64,000 nucleotides of DNA from assembly GCA_964344485.1 (NCBI GenBank), contig CAYFNF010000002.1, forward strand, positions 62,001 to 126,000, read 5' to 3'. Below the pieces are notes generated by a model, which worked only from the letters and a program-made list of their open reading frames with translations, ran no database searches and was not told the DNA's origin. The stretch is from CAYFNF01 sp964344485. Its GTDB lineage: Bacteria; Patescibacteriota; Patescibacteriia; UBA9570; XYC2-FULL-38-9. Position numbers and translations under genes: made by a program. This document shows positions 16,655 through 24,581 of this stretch, piece after piece (position 1 is the stretch's first letter; each line of letters starts with the position of its first letter).

Positions 16655-18007
16655 CTATGAACTCAGCATGGATGCGGTAAATAATTCATCGCCGGTAATG
16701 GAGATAGAGGATGTATATGCTTGATATCCGTCTTTGGTAATGTCGATGGTAAATTCCTCCAATGAAAGAGGGGTGAAGAAGGTTTGGCCTGCCGCATTTG
16801 TGTTTTGCGTCATATCAATAGATAAGTCGCTGTTATAGAAATGAACCTCTGCATCAATGATAGGTACTTCATCATCATCCTCAACTGTGAGCAGCAGGGT
16901 TTCTGAAGCATTGGTTGCAACGTGGATGGTGATCAGTTCAAATCGGTTTGGTGCAAGAACGTACGGTAGATGTGGAGCGCTTCCTGCAAAGTCGTATCCA
17001 GTTGCGTCGTCGTCTATCACAACGCTATACGTGTCATATTCTAACGATGGAATAGAGATAAATCCGTCGCCATCCGTGGTATGTTCTTGATCATATTTTG
17101 GAATATCTGCACCTTCTAAATCTGTTCCAATCCGTTTTGCGCCAGTCATGGTGAGCGGCAGTCCTGTGATAGCAGTTCCGGTTCCAAGTTCTTCTACATG
17201 AAATTGCAGTTCGCTTAATTCATCAATATAGAATACTTTTGTTGTTACCTCTCCCTCGACCACTGTCTGTTTTCCAGGATCAGGATTCGGGTTGTTCACT
17301 GGATCTACTTCATACGTCTGCGCAGTGGAGTATCCGGATTTAGATATCGTGATCTGATAGGTCTGTGCTGAAGCCGGCGCACCCGGGAGAATATACCTCC
17401 CGTCTGTGTCTGTTGCTGACGAGATTGCGATAGCTGGTACTACATCATTATTTGTGACATCGACTGTTGCGTTTACTACTGGATCTGCTTCAGCATTATA
17501 GACTTCTATCCATAGAGTCCCGCCTCCTTCATTTGTTTCGATTCCTGGTGGAGAGATAGTAGTGATTAGTACCACGGGGTCATGAATGTACATGCCGAGC
17601 CACGATACTTCCACGCGTACTTGTTTATAATCTGTATTCACGGTATCAAGCGGTGCAAGGTCATCAAATTCATCATCAATGTATCGGATATCTGTTTCGA
17701 TCGTGAACGTTGAGGTGTTCCGTTCGATTTCTTGTGTCTGTTCAATATCTCCGTCTGGTATACCGCCAATAGTACCGATATCATCGTACGGGAGGTTCTT
17801 AATGGTCTCGATCTGCGATTGAGCGATAGAAACAGCGTCTAATCGTGATTGATCATCCGTAACGATAAATAGACCGAGGCGAATGATTGTATATAGTGAG
17901 AACACCACCAAAGCAAAAATACTTATTGAAAGAACCACCTCTATCAGGGTCATGCCAGAACGATGATGAGAGCTACGAGTAGTAAAAAGCTTCATGCTAA
18001 ATAACAT
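16655..18007 (-). CDS. Prepilin-like protein with carboxypeptidase-regulatory-like repeats
   Basis: The leader ends RSG and is followed by MTLIEVVLSISIFALVVFSL, a PilV/PulI-type class III signal. After about 130 residues come three consecutive beta-sandwich units resembling carboxypeptidase regulatory-like (CarboxypepD_reg/Cna-B-like) domains. Their approximate positions are residues 155-230 (with DTDGRYILPGAPASAQTYQI), 245-345 (DGDGFISIPSLEYDTYSV) and 365-450 (NAAGQTFFTPLSLEEFTI). Such modules are extracellular and stalk-forming. A start at 17995 is equally possible and would avoid the 11-base overlap with pilC. At 450 residues it is much longer than ordinary minor pilins. Confidence 0.85.
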   Translation of the reverse strand: MLFSMKLFTTRSSHHRSGMTLIEVVLSISIFALVVFSLYTIIRLGLFIVTDDQSRLDAVSIAQSQIETIKNLPYDDIGTIGGIPDGDIEQTQEIERNTSTFTIETDIRYIDDEFDDLAPLDTVNTDYKQVRVEVSWLGMYIHDPVVLITTISPPGIETNEGGGTLWIEVYNAEADPVVNATVDVTNNDVVPAIAISSATDTDGRYILPGAPASAQTYQITISKSGYSTAQTYEVDPVNNPNPDPGKQTVVEGEVTTKVFYIDELSELQFHVEELGTGTAITGLPLTMTGAKRIGTDLEGADIPKYDQEHTTDGDGFISIPSLEYDTYSVVIDDDATGYDFAGSAPHLPYVLAPNRFELITIHVATNASETLLLTVEDDDEVPIIDAEVHFYNSDLSIDMTQNTNAAGQTFFTPLSLEEFTIDITKDGYQAYTSSISITGDELFTASMLSS

Positions 18008-19109
18008 TAACTAAATTATACATGGGCCATAGGACAGCAACAGCGATGATTGCGACGCCTAACCCAAGTAACAGCATGAGTAGAGGCTCGATTAATACCG
18101 AAAGTCTATCCAATGCGCTCGCGACTTCTTGCTCATAGTGCTCAGCTACTTCATTTGCCATCTCTTCTAATGTTCCACTTGTTTCTCCAATGGTGATAAT
18201 TTTGATTGCGGTTTGCGGGAATAGTAATTCATCATCACTTAGTGTTTCACCTATAGCGATGCCTTTTTCAAGTTCTGGAATGGATTGGTTGATATGTTTT
18301 CTATACGCACGGTTTCCTAGTGTATTTTGAATTATTGAAAACGCTTGCACAATCGGAATATCTGTCGTGATTAACGAGTGAAAGACTCGACTAAAGCGCG
18401 CAATATTGAACTCGCGAATAATTTTTCCAAATATTGGAATACGCAGAATTAACCTATGTATAAACAATTTCACCTTCTCTTTCCTGTACAGCAGGATGGA
18501 GATCCCAATGATCACTAATGCGATCACTGCTGAGAGAATACCATTTTGAATGATGAAGTTACTTATAAATATCACAATGCGAGTAGCGATCGGGAGTGTA
18601 TAGGAAGAGCCTGAATAGAGGTCTACAATTTTAGGCATGACAAATATCATCATGCCAATACCGACTATCACCATCGCTATCATGATGATAACCGGGTAGG
18701 CGAGTGCGTTCCGTACTTTTAAGTAGAGAATGTGGGATTTCTTAAGCTGCACCGTCAGTTGCTTTAATGTGGATTCTAATTTACCAGACATCTCTCCGGA
18801 CTCAATCATGTTAATAAAGAGTGCATCGAACATATTTTCATATTTTCTCAACGCTTCAGCGAACGTTTGTCCGGATTCGACGTCAGCTGCGATCGATTCG
18901 ATGATAGCCTTCAACCGTTTTTGTTTGGTTTGTTCAGCAACCGTGGTGAGTGCATTCGAGAGAGCAAATCCAGCTCGAATCAGCACTTCTATATTCTGCA
19001 CAAAGAAGATCTTATCTACTGTGGAGATTTTAAATAACGAGAACCGCTGTTTCTTCTCCTTGGCCTCTTCTTGACTCAGGTCTTCTGCCATTTGTTTTTC
19101 TTCCTCCAT
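17997..19109 (-). CDS. pilC: PilC / type II secretion F family inner-membrane protein
   Basis: The 370-residue protein has the GspF/PilC duplication: two cytoplasmic helical bundles (residues about 30-150 and 225-345), each starting near a FxxxLxxLxxxG motif (FFVQNIEVLIRAGFALSNAL; FSRVFHSLITTDIPIVQAFS). Three transmembrane segments are visible (IIMIAMVIVGIGMMIFVM, ILSAVIALVIIGISILLY, LLMLLLGLGVAIIAVAVLW). PilC is the platform on which the PilB motor acts. It overlaps pilB by a single base. The acidic N-terminus MEEEKQMAEDLSQEEAKEKK is longer than usual. Confidence 0.95.
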   Translation of the reverse strand: MEEEKQMAEDLSQEEAKEKKQRFSLFKISTVDKIFFVQNIEVLIRAGFALSNALTTVAEQTKQKRLKAIIESIAADVESGQTFAEALRKYENMFDALFINMIESGEMSGKLESTLKQLTVQLKKSHILYLKVRNALAYPVIIMIAMVIVGIGMMIFVMPKIVDLYSGSSYTLPIATRIVIFISNFIIQNGILSAVIALVIIGISILLYRKEKVKLFIHRLILRIPIFGKIIREFNIARFSRVFHSLITTDIPIVQAFSIIQNTLGNRAYRKHINQSIPELEKGIAIGETLSDDELLFPQTAIKIITIGETSGTLEEMANEVAEHYEQEVASALDRLSVLIEPLLMLLLGLGVAIIAVAVLWPMYNLVNVI

Positions 19110-20854
19110 TATTCTTTGGTTACACGTAATACTTCGTCAATAGTTGTCATGCCTTGTTTTGCTTTTAGAAAGCCGTCTTGTGCCATAGTCATCATGCCTT
19201 CTTGTATCGCAGCCTCTTGGAGTTGTTCAGTTGACGCATTCGAGAGGATCATTTCTCGGATCGTGTCGGATAGCTCGAGTATTTCGAATATGCCGATACG
19301 ACCTTTATATCCACGTTGCCCGCACTCAGCACAGCCCTTACCGATGTAGAAATTAATATCTTTCATCTCAGTTCCTTGGTCTAGCTCTCCGTATCGTTTC
19401 AGTACTTCAAGAATATCCTCGAATTTAAACTGTTTTTCTATTTCACTAACCATCTCCTCGGTAACGTTAACTGTTTTGCGACAATCTTCGCAGAGTTTTC
19501 TAACTAAGCGCTGCGCAATAATAAGATTTGTAGTGGATGAAACTAGATAGTTCGGTACGCCCATCTCGGTTAAGCGAGGAATTGCACCGATTGCATCATT
19601 GGTATGTAGAGTAGAAAGCACTAAGTGACCAGTCATTGCCGCGTGTGCGGCTATTTCTGCGGTCTCACCGTCACGTATCTCTCCAACCATAATGATATTC
19701 GGATCTTGACGAAGCAGAGCGCGCAGGCCTTTTGCAAATGAAAATCCGATCTTTGGTGCGACCTGCGACTGATTCACGCGTGGGATGCGGTATTCAATTG
19801 GGTCCTCAACTGTAGAGATATTCACTTTCGATGTGTTGAGTACATTTAGAATCGAATATAAAGTCGTAGTCTTACCGGAGCCAGTTGGGCCAGTAACCAA
19901 CATGATTCCATGTGGTTTTTTAATGTTGCGCTTTAACACATCAATGCGCTCTTTTTGAATCCCGAGTTGCTCAAATGTGAGTACTTTTGCTGATTCATCA
20001 AGTAAACGCATTACTACTTTCTCTCCATCATAGATCGGGAAGATAGAAACACGAAATGCGACCTTTGCTTCATTTGTTTCAATTCTAAATCGGCCATCTT
20101 GTGGTAATCGATGTTCATCGATCTTCAAGTTCGCTAGCACCTTAATACGAGCGACAATTGCGGACTGAAGAGTTTTAGGAAGTGTCATCACATCGTAGAG
20201 AATACCATCAATGCGGAATCGAATGACTACCTCTTTCTCTGATGGTTCAATGTGAATATCAGATGCGCCCTGATACATAGCGTAATTCAGAATTACGTCT
20301 ACCACTTTAACAATCGGTACATCTCGAGCGACGCGATGTAGCTCAGTCAGTCCTTTGTATGAGTCGACTGCAATAGGCGCTTCAGTGAGTGTCTGAATTT
20401 CCTGCTCAATTTTTTGATGGTACTGCTTAATAATGTGCTGAATACTAGCAGAGTCTGTGTAGTGCAGTTTCAATTCCTTTCCGGTCTTTTTTTGGATAAA
20501 GTCATTTGTTTGAATGTCGTCCGGATCACGAGAGGCAATATGCAGGACTTCTTTGTCTTTGTCGATATCAAAAATAACCACCCGGTGAGTCTGTACAATT
20601 GACTCAGGTAGGAGGTTTATCAACTCTTTATCTATAATTTTTTTCTGAAGGTTTACGTACGGGACTTCAAATGCTTTTTCCGCAATGAGTCGAAATATCT
20701 GCTCAGGTTGAAGATTCTTTTTCCGCGCAATACTCTCCTCAAGATCGATGTTTTTATTATTCGCTTCGTTTACTAACTGTTTAAATGCATCAGAGTCCTC
20801 ATCAAGGATACCTTCATCTATAAGCGTTTTATGGATTTTGTTTTGATGTTTCAT
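19109..20854 (-). CDS. pilB: PilB / GspE-type pilus extension ATPase
   Basis: The 581-residue protein has an N-terminal MshEN-like domain (residues about 1-150) and an AAA-type ATPase domain. Walker A is GPTGSGKTTTLYS (around residue 317), an Asp box is STVEDPIEYRIPRVNQSQV, and the Walker B region is IIMVGEIRDGETAEIA. The zinc-binding tetra-cysteine lies at CEDCRK and CAECGQRG. The tetra-Cys and MshEN parts distinguish extension motors from PilT retraction motors; no PilT is in this window. A TATAAT on the minus strand (20863-20868) lies about 8 bases upstream of the ATG, implying a nearly leaderless transcript for the whole locus. Confidence 0.96.
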   Translation of the reverse strand: MKHQNKIHKTLIDEGILDEDSDAFKQLVNEANNKNIDLEESIARKKNLQPEQIFRLIAEKAFEVPYVNLQKKIIDKELINLLPESIVQTHRVVIFDIDKDKEVLHIASRDPDDIQTNDFIQKKTGKELKLHYTDSASIQHIIKQYHQKIEQEIQTLTEAPIAVDSYKGLTELHRVARDVPIVKVVDVILNYAMYQGASDIHIEPSEKEVVIRFRIDGILYDVMTLPKTLQSAIVARIKVLANLKIDEHRLPQDGRFRIETNEAKVAFRVSIFPIYDGEKVVMRLLDESAKVLTFEQLGIQKERIDVLKRNIKKPHGIMLVTGPTGSGKTTTLYSILNVLNTSKVNISTVEDPIEYRIPRVNQSQVAPKIGFSFAKGLRALLRQDPNIIMVGEIRDGETAEIAAHAAMTGHLVLSTLHTNDAIGAIPRLTEMGVPNYLVSSTTNLIIAQRLVRKLCEDCRKTVNVTEEMVSEIEKQFKFEDILEVLKRYGELDQGTEMKDINFYIGKGCAECGQRGYKGRIGIFEILELSDTIREMILSNASTEQLQEAAIQEGMMTMAQDGFLKAKQGMTTIDEVLRVTKE

Positions 20855-20862
20855 TATACATG

Positions 20863-20868
20863 ATTATA
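20863..20868 (-). promoter_or_regulatory. Putative -10 box of the pilus operon
   Basis: Read on the minus strand, this is a perfect TATAAT eight bases upstream of the pilB ATG. The position 17 bases further upstream reads TTTATT, a weak -35. If used, the transcript would start within two or three bases of the start codon. Confidence 0.45.
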
Positions 20869-20910
20869 CCATATTTTTTTAAAATAATAAAGAACCGTGT
20901 GAATTGCCTA

Positions 20911-20939
20911 TCGACATTGATGAGTGGGGTTGATATAAT
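20911..20939 (+). promoter_or_regulatory. Putative sigma-70-type promoter for the 20968 gene and mraY
   Basis: TCGACA (20911-20916), a 17-base spacer and TATAAT (20934-20939) lie 28 bases before the ATG at 20968. It is divergent from the pilus promoter. Confidence 0.6.
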
Positions 20940-20967
20940 ATGATAGATATCCTAATTTGGATCAATC

Positions 20968-21306
20968 ATGAAGATATCATCGACACAGATTATACGTTTC
21001 AGCGTCGTAGCCATTTATCTGATAAATGCTTTTTCGTGGGGTTTGATTTTATGGAAACTACCGTTTACCACTGATACTGTCTACTTGCACTACAATGTGT
21101 ACTTTGGAATCGACCTGACAGGCAGTTGGTATGGGGTACTATGGATTCCTGGTTCCGGAGCTGTCATTGCGGTCGTAAACACTATTGCGGTGTTCGTATT
21201 GAAGCAACTGCCGTCAATAGTGAAGTATATTATTCTTGGAGCGACTGCGGTTATGCAATGCGCACTCTTACTTGCGTCTGTGTTGATAGTATTGTTAAAT
21301 AATTAA
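20968..21306 (+). CDS. Small three-helix membrane protein
   Basis: A 112-residue protein with three predicted transmembrane segments (residues about 10-30 FSVVAIYLINAFSWGLILW, 55-78 LWIPGSGAVIAVVNTIAVFV, 87-109 YIILGATAVMQCALLLASVL). I recognise no family. The loop between helices 1 and 2 (YLHYNVYFGIDLTGSWYG) should be extracytoplasmic by the positive-inside rule. It stops one base before mraY and has a good promoter upstream, so it is probably co-expressed with MraY. Similar small proteins of unknown function are frequent in this type of genome. Confidence 0.75.
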   Translation: MKISSTQIIRFSVVAIYLINAFSWGLILWKLPFTTDTVYLHYNVYFGIDLTGSWYGVLWIPGSGAVIAVVNTIAVFVLKQLPSIVKYIILGATAVMQCALLLASVLIVLLNN

Positions 21307-21307
21307 T

Positions 21308-22372
21308 ATGATTACTACCATAGCAGTTGTAAAAATATTATTCTTGTTCTCGCTATCGTTTGTTGTTGCAGTGATGTGCACTCCGATCCTCACGCATTTT
21401 CTGTATAAGTATAAACTCGGAAAAAACGTACGAACTGATGAGACGAAAACTCCGATCGTCTCAAAGATGCACCAGCATAAAAAAGGTACGCCGACCATGG
21501 GGGGTATTGTAAGATGGGGAACAACATTGATACTCATTCTTTTTTTCTACTATGCGCCGAAAATCTCGACTGGGATTTTTCCAAGCGAGTTTGATTTTCT
21601 CTCTAGAGCAGAGACTTTACTACCACTTGGCGCGCTCATAGCCTCAGCTATTGTTGGTTTAGTTGATGATATATTTAACATCCGGCAAGTTGGCGGAGCT
21701 GGTGGTGGTTTGCGCATGAAACATCGATTGATGATTTTTACTGGTATTGCCGTTATCGCAGCGTACTGGTTCTACGTGAAGTTAGATTGGACGACCATGC
21801 ACATTCCGTTTGTTGGATCCATTGAAATTGGAATTTGGATGGTATTGATATTCATATTCATTATTGTAGCAACATCCTTCTCTGTGAATGAGACCGACGG
21901 TTTAGACGGTCTTGCTGGTGGAGTGTTGCTGTCGAGCTTTGCTGCATATACCGCGATTGCATTTCTTCAAGGCCGATACGACCTTGCTACGTTCTGCGCA
22001 GTAATCTCCGGCGCTATTTTGGCATTTTTATGGTTTAATATTCATCCAGCTCGCTTTATTATGGGAGATACTGGGTCTATGTCGTTGGGAGTCACGCTTG
22101 GCATAGTAGCGATGCTAACGAATACCGTATGGTTACTGCCGATTATCGGTTTTATATTAGTTATTGAATCAGGGTCTGTGATAATTCAAACCATCTCAAA
22201 ATTGACCAGAAAAGGAAAAAAGGTGTTTCATGCAACACCTATTCATCATCATTTTGAAGCATTAGGATGGCCTGAGGGGAAGATCGTTATGCGTTTCTGG
22301 ATTGTGTCCTCGGTAATGGTCGTACTCGGACTGGTCTTTTTCCTAATCGATCGTTCTTATTTAGGAATTTAA
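21308..22372 (+). CDS. mraY: Phospho-N-acetylmuramoyl-pentapeptide transferase
   Basis: MraY transfers phospho-MurNAc-pentapeptide to undecaprenyl phosphate, giving lipid I. The 354-residue, multi-pass protein has the family hallmarks: HxxKxGTPTMGG near residue 58 (HQHKKGTPTMGGIV), the NETDGLDGLAGG magnesium motif around residue 197, MGDTGSMSLG around residue 254 and PIHHHFEALGW in the last cytoplasmic loop. It is separated from the usual mur/fts cluster, although murA and an ftsB-like gene are also in the window. Its stop codon overlaps that of the minus-strand 42-residue gene. Confidence 0.97.
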   Translation: MITTIAVVKILFLFSLSFVVAVMCTPILTHFLYKYKLGKNVRTDETKTPIVSKMHQHKKGTPTMGGIVRWGTTLILILFFYYAPKISTGIFPSEFDFLSRAETLLPLGALIASAIVGLVDDIFNIRQVGGAGGGLRMKHRLMIFTGIAVIAAYWFYVKLDWTTMHIPFVGSIEIGIWMVLIFIFIIVATSFSVNETDGLDGLAGGVLLSSFAAYTAIAFLQGRYDLATFCAVISGAILAFLWFNIHPARFIMGDTGSMSLGVTLGIVAMLTNTVWLLPIIGFILVIESGSVIIQTISKLTRKGKKVFHATPIHHHFEALGWPEGKIVMRFWIVSSVMVVLGLVFFLIDRSYLGI

Positions 22373-22497
22373 TATACTGAAGGCTGCCCGCTAAAAAAAG
22401 GTATGGCTGTAAAAAATACCATAGCAAGAATTGCGACAATACTGATGACAATCCATACTTTTTGCTGCCAAGTTTTTTTCTTTCGTTTTCGTGACAT
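22369..22497 (-). CDS. 42-residue single-pass membrane protein
   Basis: This reverse-strand frame encodes MSRKRKKKTWQQKVW, then one hydrophobic helix (IVISIVAILAMVFFTAI) and a short tail PFFSGQPSVY. A strongly basic N-terminus followed by a single helix predicts an N-in membrane protein. It exactly fills the space between mraY (stop codons overlap) and the divergent PH-domain gene (start codons abut within CATATG). That fit, plus sensible topology, supports a real gene. No family is recognised. Confidence 0.6.
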   Translation of the reverse strand: MSRKRKKKTWQQKVWIVISIVAILAMVFFTAIPFFSGQPSVY

Positions 22498-23019
22498 ATG
22501 TTTGAACGTTATGTATTAAAATCTATTCATGTTGATGAAGCCGTAATTCGCATCGTGCGAGCTTCAGTGTTGCACTATCGTTGGTCTCTTATTATTTCAT
22601 CGGTGATTCTGATTACCTCTTTCTTTCTGTTGTATCCGCTACTGACACTGCGAGTTTGGGGCGTTGCACTGTTTGTCGCTCTATGCACTATAGCATTCAT
22701 TGGGTATATTCGCACGTTGATTATTTGGTCCTTGAATGTATTTATAGTAACGAACCGTCGTATTATTGATATCGATCAACGAGGCGTGTTTGAAAAACAC
22801 GTCGCTGAATGCCCATTAGAGAATATACAAGATATTCGCTACGTCAAGAAAGGAGTTCTATCTACAACGTGTAACATCGGTACGGTCATAGTACAGTCTG
22901 GCGGGGGTAAAGGTCGTATTGAATTTGTTGATGTTCCGAAACCCGAAGAAGTGAAGGAGCTTATTATGAATGTGCAACATCACCATAACAAAAAGAGTGC
23001 TGAAGAACAAGAAATATGA
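22498..23019 (+). CDS. Bacterial PH-domain (bPH2/YdbS-like) membrane protein
   Basis: The 173-residue protein has two close transmembrane helices (residues about 30-48 and 52-80) and then a C-terminal bacterial PH domain, visible from FIVTNRRIIDIDQRGVFEKH and CPLENIQDIRYVKKG. These are the hallmark stretches of YdbS/YdbT-type proteins. Function is not established for the family; a membrane-associated role is assumed. It overlaps the FtsB-like gene by 4 bases. The start codon is adjacent to that of a divergent mini-gene, so both must be transcribed from within one another's coding sequence or as leaderless messages. Confidence 0.85.
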   Translation: MFERYVLKSIHVDEAVIRIVRASVLHYRWSLIISSVILITSFFLLYPLLTLRVWGVALFVALCTIAFIGYIRTLIIWSLNVFIVTNRRIIDIDQRGVFEKHVAECPLENIQDIRYVKKGVLSTTCNIGTVIVQSGGGKGRIEFVDVPKPEEVKELIMNVQHHHNKKSAEEQEI

Positions 23020-23453
23020 GATCAAAGAGAAGAGCGCATAGTGGATCACGGTGGTATCGAGTGTGGAAGTCGAAAGGGTTTGTTTTATTTCTGTTTGTCG
23101 TTGTTGTTTTTATGGGAGTTTCTGTCACAAAGGAGATAGTACGGCGTCTGGAGACCAAACATGAAATTCAAAAATTAGAGCAAGAAGTAGCACGCTTATC
23201 TTCAAGGAATCAAGAAGCGTCATCGATAATTGCGTTTTTCAATACTAGTACGTTCCAAGAAAAAGAAGCGCGTAAGAAGCTTGGTATGCAGCAACCCGGA
23301 GAACATGTTATAGTATTTCCAGGAAAACAGTCTCAACCGGATATTATTTTGCCAGATTCTGACAAGATACAATATATACCGTTAAGAGATTATCAATCCA
23401 ATCCAGAGAAGTGGTTCTATTTCTTTTGGGACAAAATTAATAACACTACATAA
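23016..23453 (+). CDS. Septum formation initiator (FtsB/DivIC-like) protein
   Basis: The 145-residue protein has a basic N-terminus, one transmembrane helix (residues about 22-42, GFVLFLFVVVVFMGVSV) and a coiled coil (residues about 47-75, LEQEVARLSSRNQEASSII). A conserved short motif then follows (FQEKEARKKLGMQQPGEHVI), typical of the FtsB/DivIC family, which bridges cytoplasmic and periplasmic divisome parts. It is fused in expression to the upstream PH-domain gene by a 4-base overlap and precedes a parvulin by 2 bases. Confidence 0.9.
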   Translation: MRSKRRAHSGSRWYRVWKSKGFVLFLFVVVVFMGVSVTKEIVRRLETKHEIQKLEQEVARLSSRNQEASSIIAFFNTSTFQEKEARKKLGMQQPGEHVIVFPGKQSQPDIILPDSDKIQYIPLRDYQSNPEKWFYFFWDKINNTT

Positions 23454-23455
23454 AT

Positions 23456-24463
23456 ATGAGCACTCAAAAAGAGTCATCAACAAATGAAGTAGAGAAAAAA
23501 GCAGTAGAGAAAAAAGATACCGCATCAGCGAAAAAAACTACTGCGAAAAAAGCAATACGCAAAGGTAAATGGGGAATTGTCGGAATCATACTAGTGCTTT
23601 GCATTGCTGTGATAGGAGCGTTGTATCTGATTGTGTATCAGTACCCGCAGCAGAACGCTGTGCGAAACGCATTGGTGTCCACACTTCCATTTCCAGTAGC
23701 ATACGTAGAGGGCTCATTCGTTACGGTAGAAGAGTACGAGCATGGAGTAGACGGTGTGATGAAATTCTTTGAAGTCCAAGAAGAGCAGCAGCTTGGCTTA
23801 GTGGAGCAACAAGATAATGATACTATACGAACACAAGAGCTTGACCGGTTTATACGAGTCGCCTTATTGGATAAGATAGCCAAGGAACAAGGGATCTCTG
23901 TCACATCTGAAGAGTTGGAAACGTACTTTGAGCAAGAGATTCTTCCTCAGTCCCCGGGCGGTATTGAAGAAGCGACCACGACATTTAAAGATCTGTACAA
24001 TTGGACTGTTGAGGATTTTAAGAAGTATGTACTCTATGAGGTCGTATTAAGTCAAAGGATCAATGAATCATACGTGAGCGATGAGTCCAAGAACGCAGAG
24101 CTGCGCGCAGAAGCAACCGCGCTCTACAATGAAATTCAAGAAGGCAATAAACCGTTTTCTGAATTAGCAAAAGAGCACAGTGACGACACGGTTTCAGCAG
24201 CAAATGGAGGAATGCTGGGGTATTTCGGAAAAGGGGTGATGATTGAAGAGTTTGAACAAGCTGCATTTGCTCTTGAAGTTGGAGAAGTATCACAACCAAT
24301 AAAAACATCGTTTGGCTACCATATTATCAAGGTAACGGATAGAGATGATGAAGCAGGATCAATTCAGGCACGTCATATTTTGCTTGCTTTTCCATCAGTA
24401 TATGAGCAGGTTGACGAATTGAAAGAATCCTCTACAATAGTGACACTTTTACCGCAGTATTAG
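23456..24463 (+). CDS. Membrane-anchored peptidyl-prolyl isomerase (parvulin, SurA/PrsA-like)
   Basis: The 335-residue protein has a Lys-rich cytoplasmic N-terminus, a signal anchor at about residues 40-62 (WGIVGIILVLCIAVIGALYL), a SurA_N-like chaperone segment and a parvulin domain at about residues 215-300 (FSELAKEHSDDTVSAANGG, GYFGKGVMIEEFEQAAF, FGYHIIKVTDRD). It acts outside the membrane on exported proteins. An oddity is the C-terminal QARHILLAFPS, which looks like the first strand of a parvulin domain yet stops 25 residues later. Its own domain lacks the usual N-terminal HILV strand, so the tail may complete the fold in a permuted order or be a remnant of a second domain. Confidence 0.88.
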   Translation: MSTQKESSTNEVEKKAVEKKDTASAKKTTAKKAIRKGKWGIVGIILVLCIAVIGALYLIVYQYPQQNAVRNALVSTLPFPVAYVEGSFVTVEEYEHGVDGVMKFFEVQEEQQLGLVEQQDNDTIRTQELDRFIRVALLDKIAKEQGISVTSEELETYFEQEILPQSPGGIEEATTTFKDLYNWTVEDFKKYVLYEVVLSQRINESYVSDESKNAELRAEATALYNEIQEGNKPFSELAKEHSDDTVSAANGGMLGYFGKGVMIEEFEQAAFALEVGEVSQPIKTSFGYHIIKVTDRDDEAGSIQARHILLAFPSVYEQVDELKESSTIVTLLPQY

Positions 24464-24465
24464 TG

Positions 24466-24538
<73 letters not shown>

Positions 24539-24581
24539 ACGGTAATACAGTATACAGCTATTTCGCTTATCGTCAACGACT

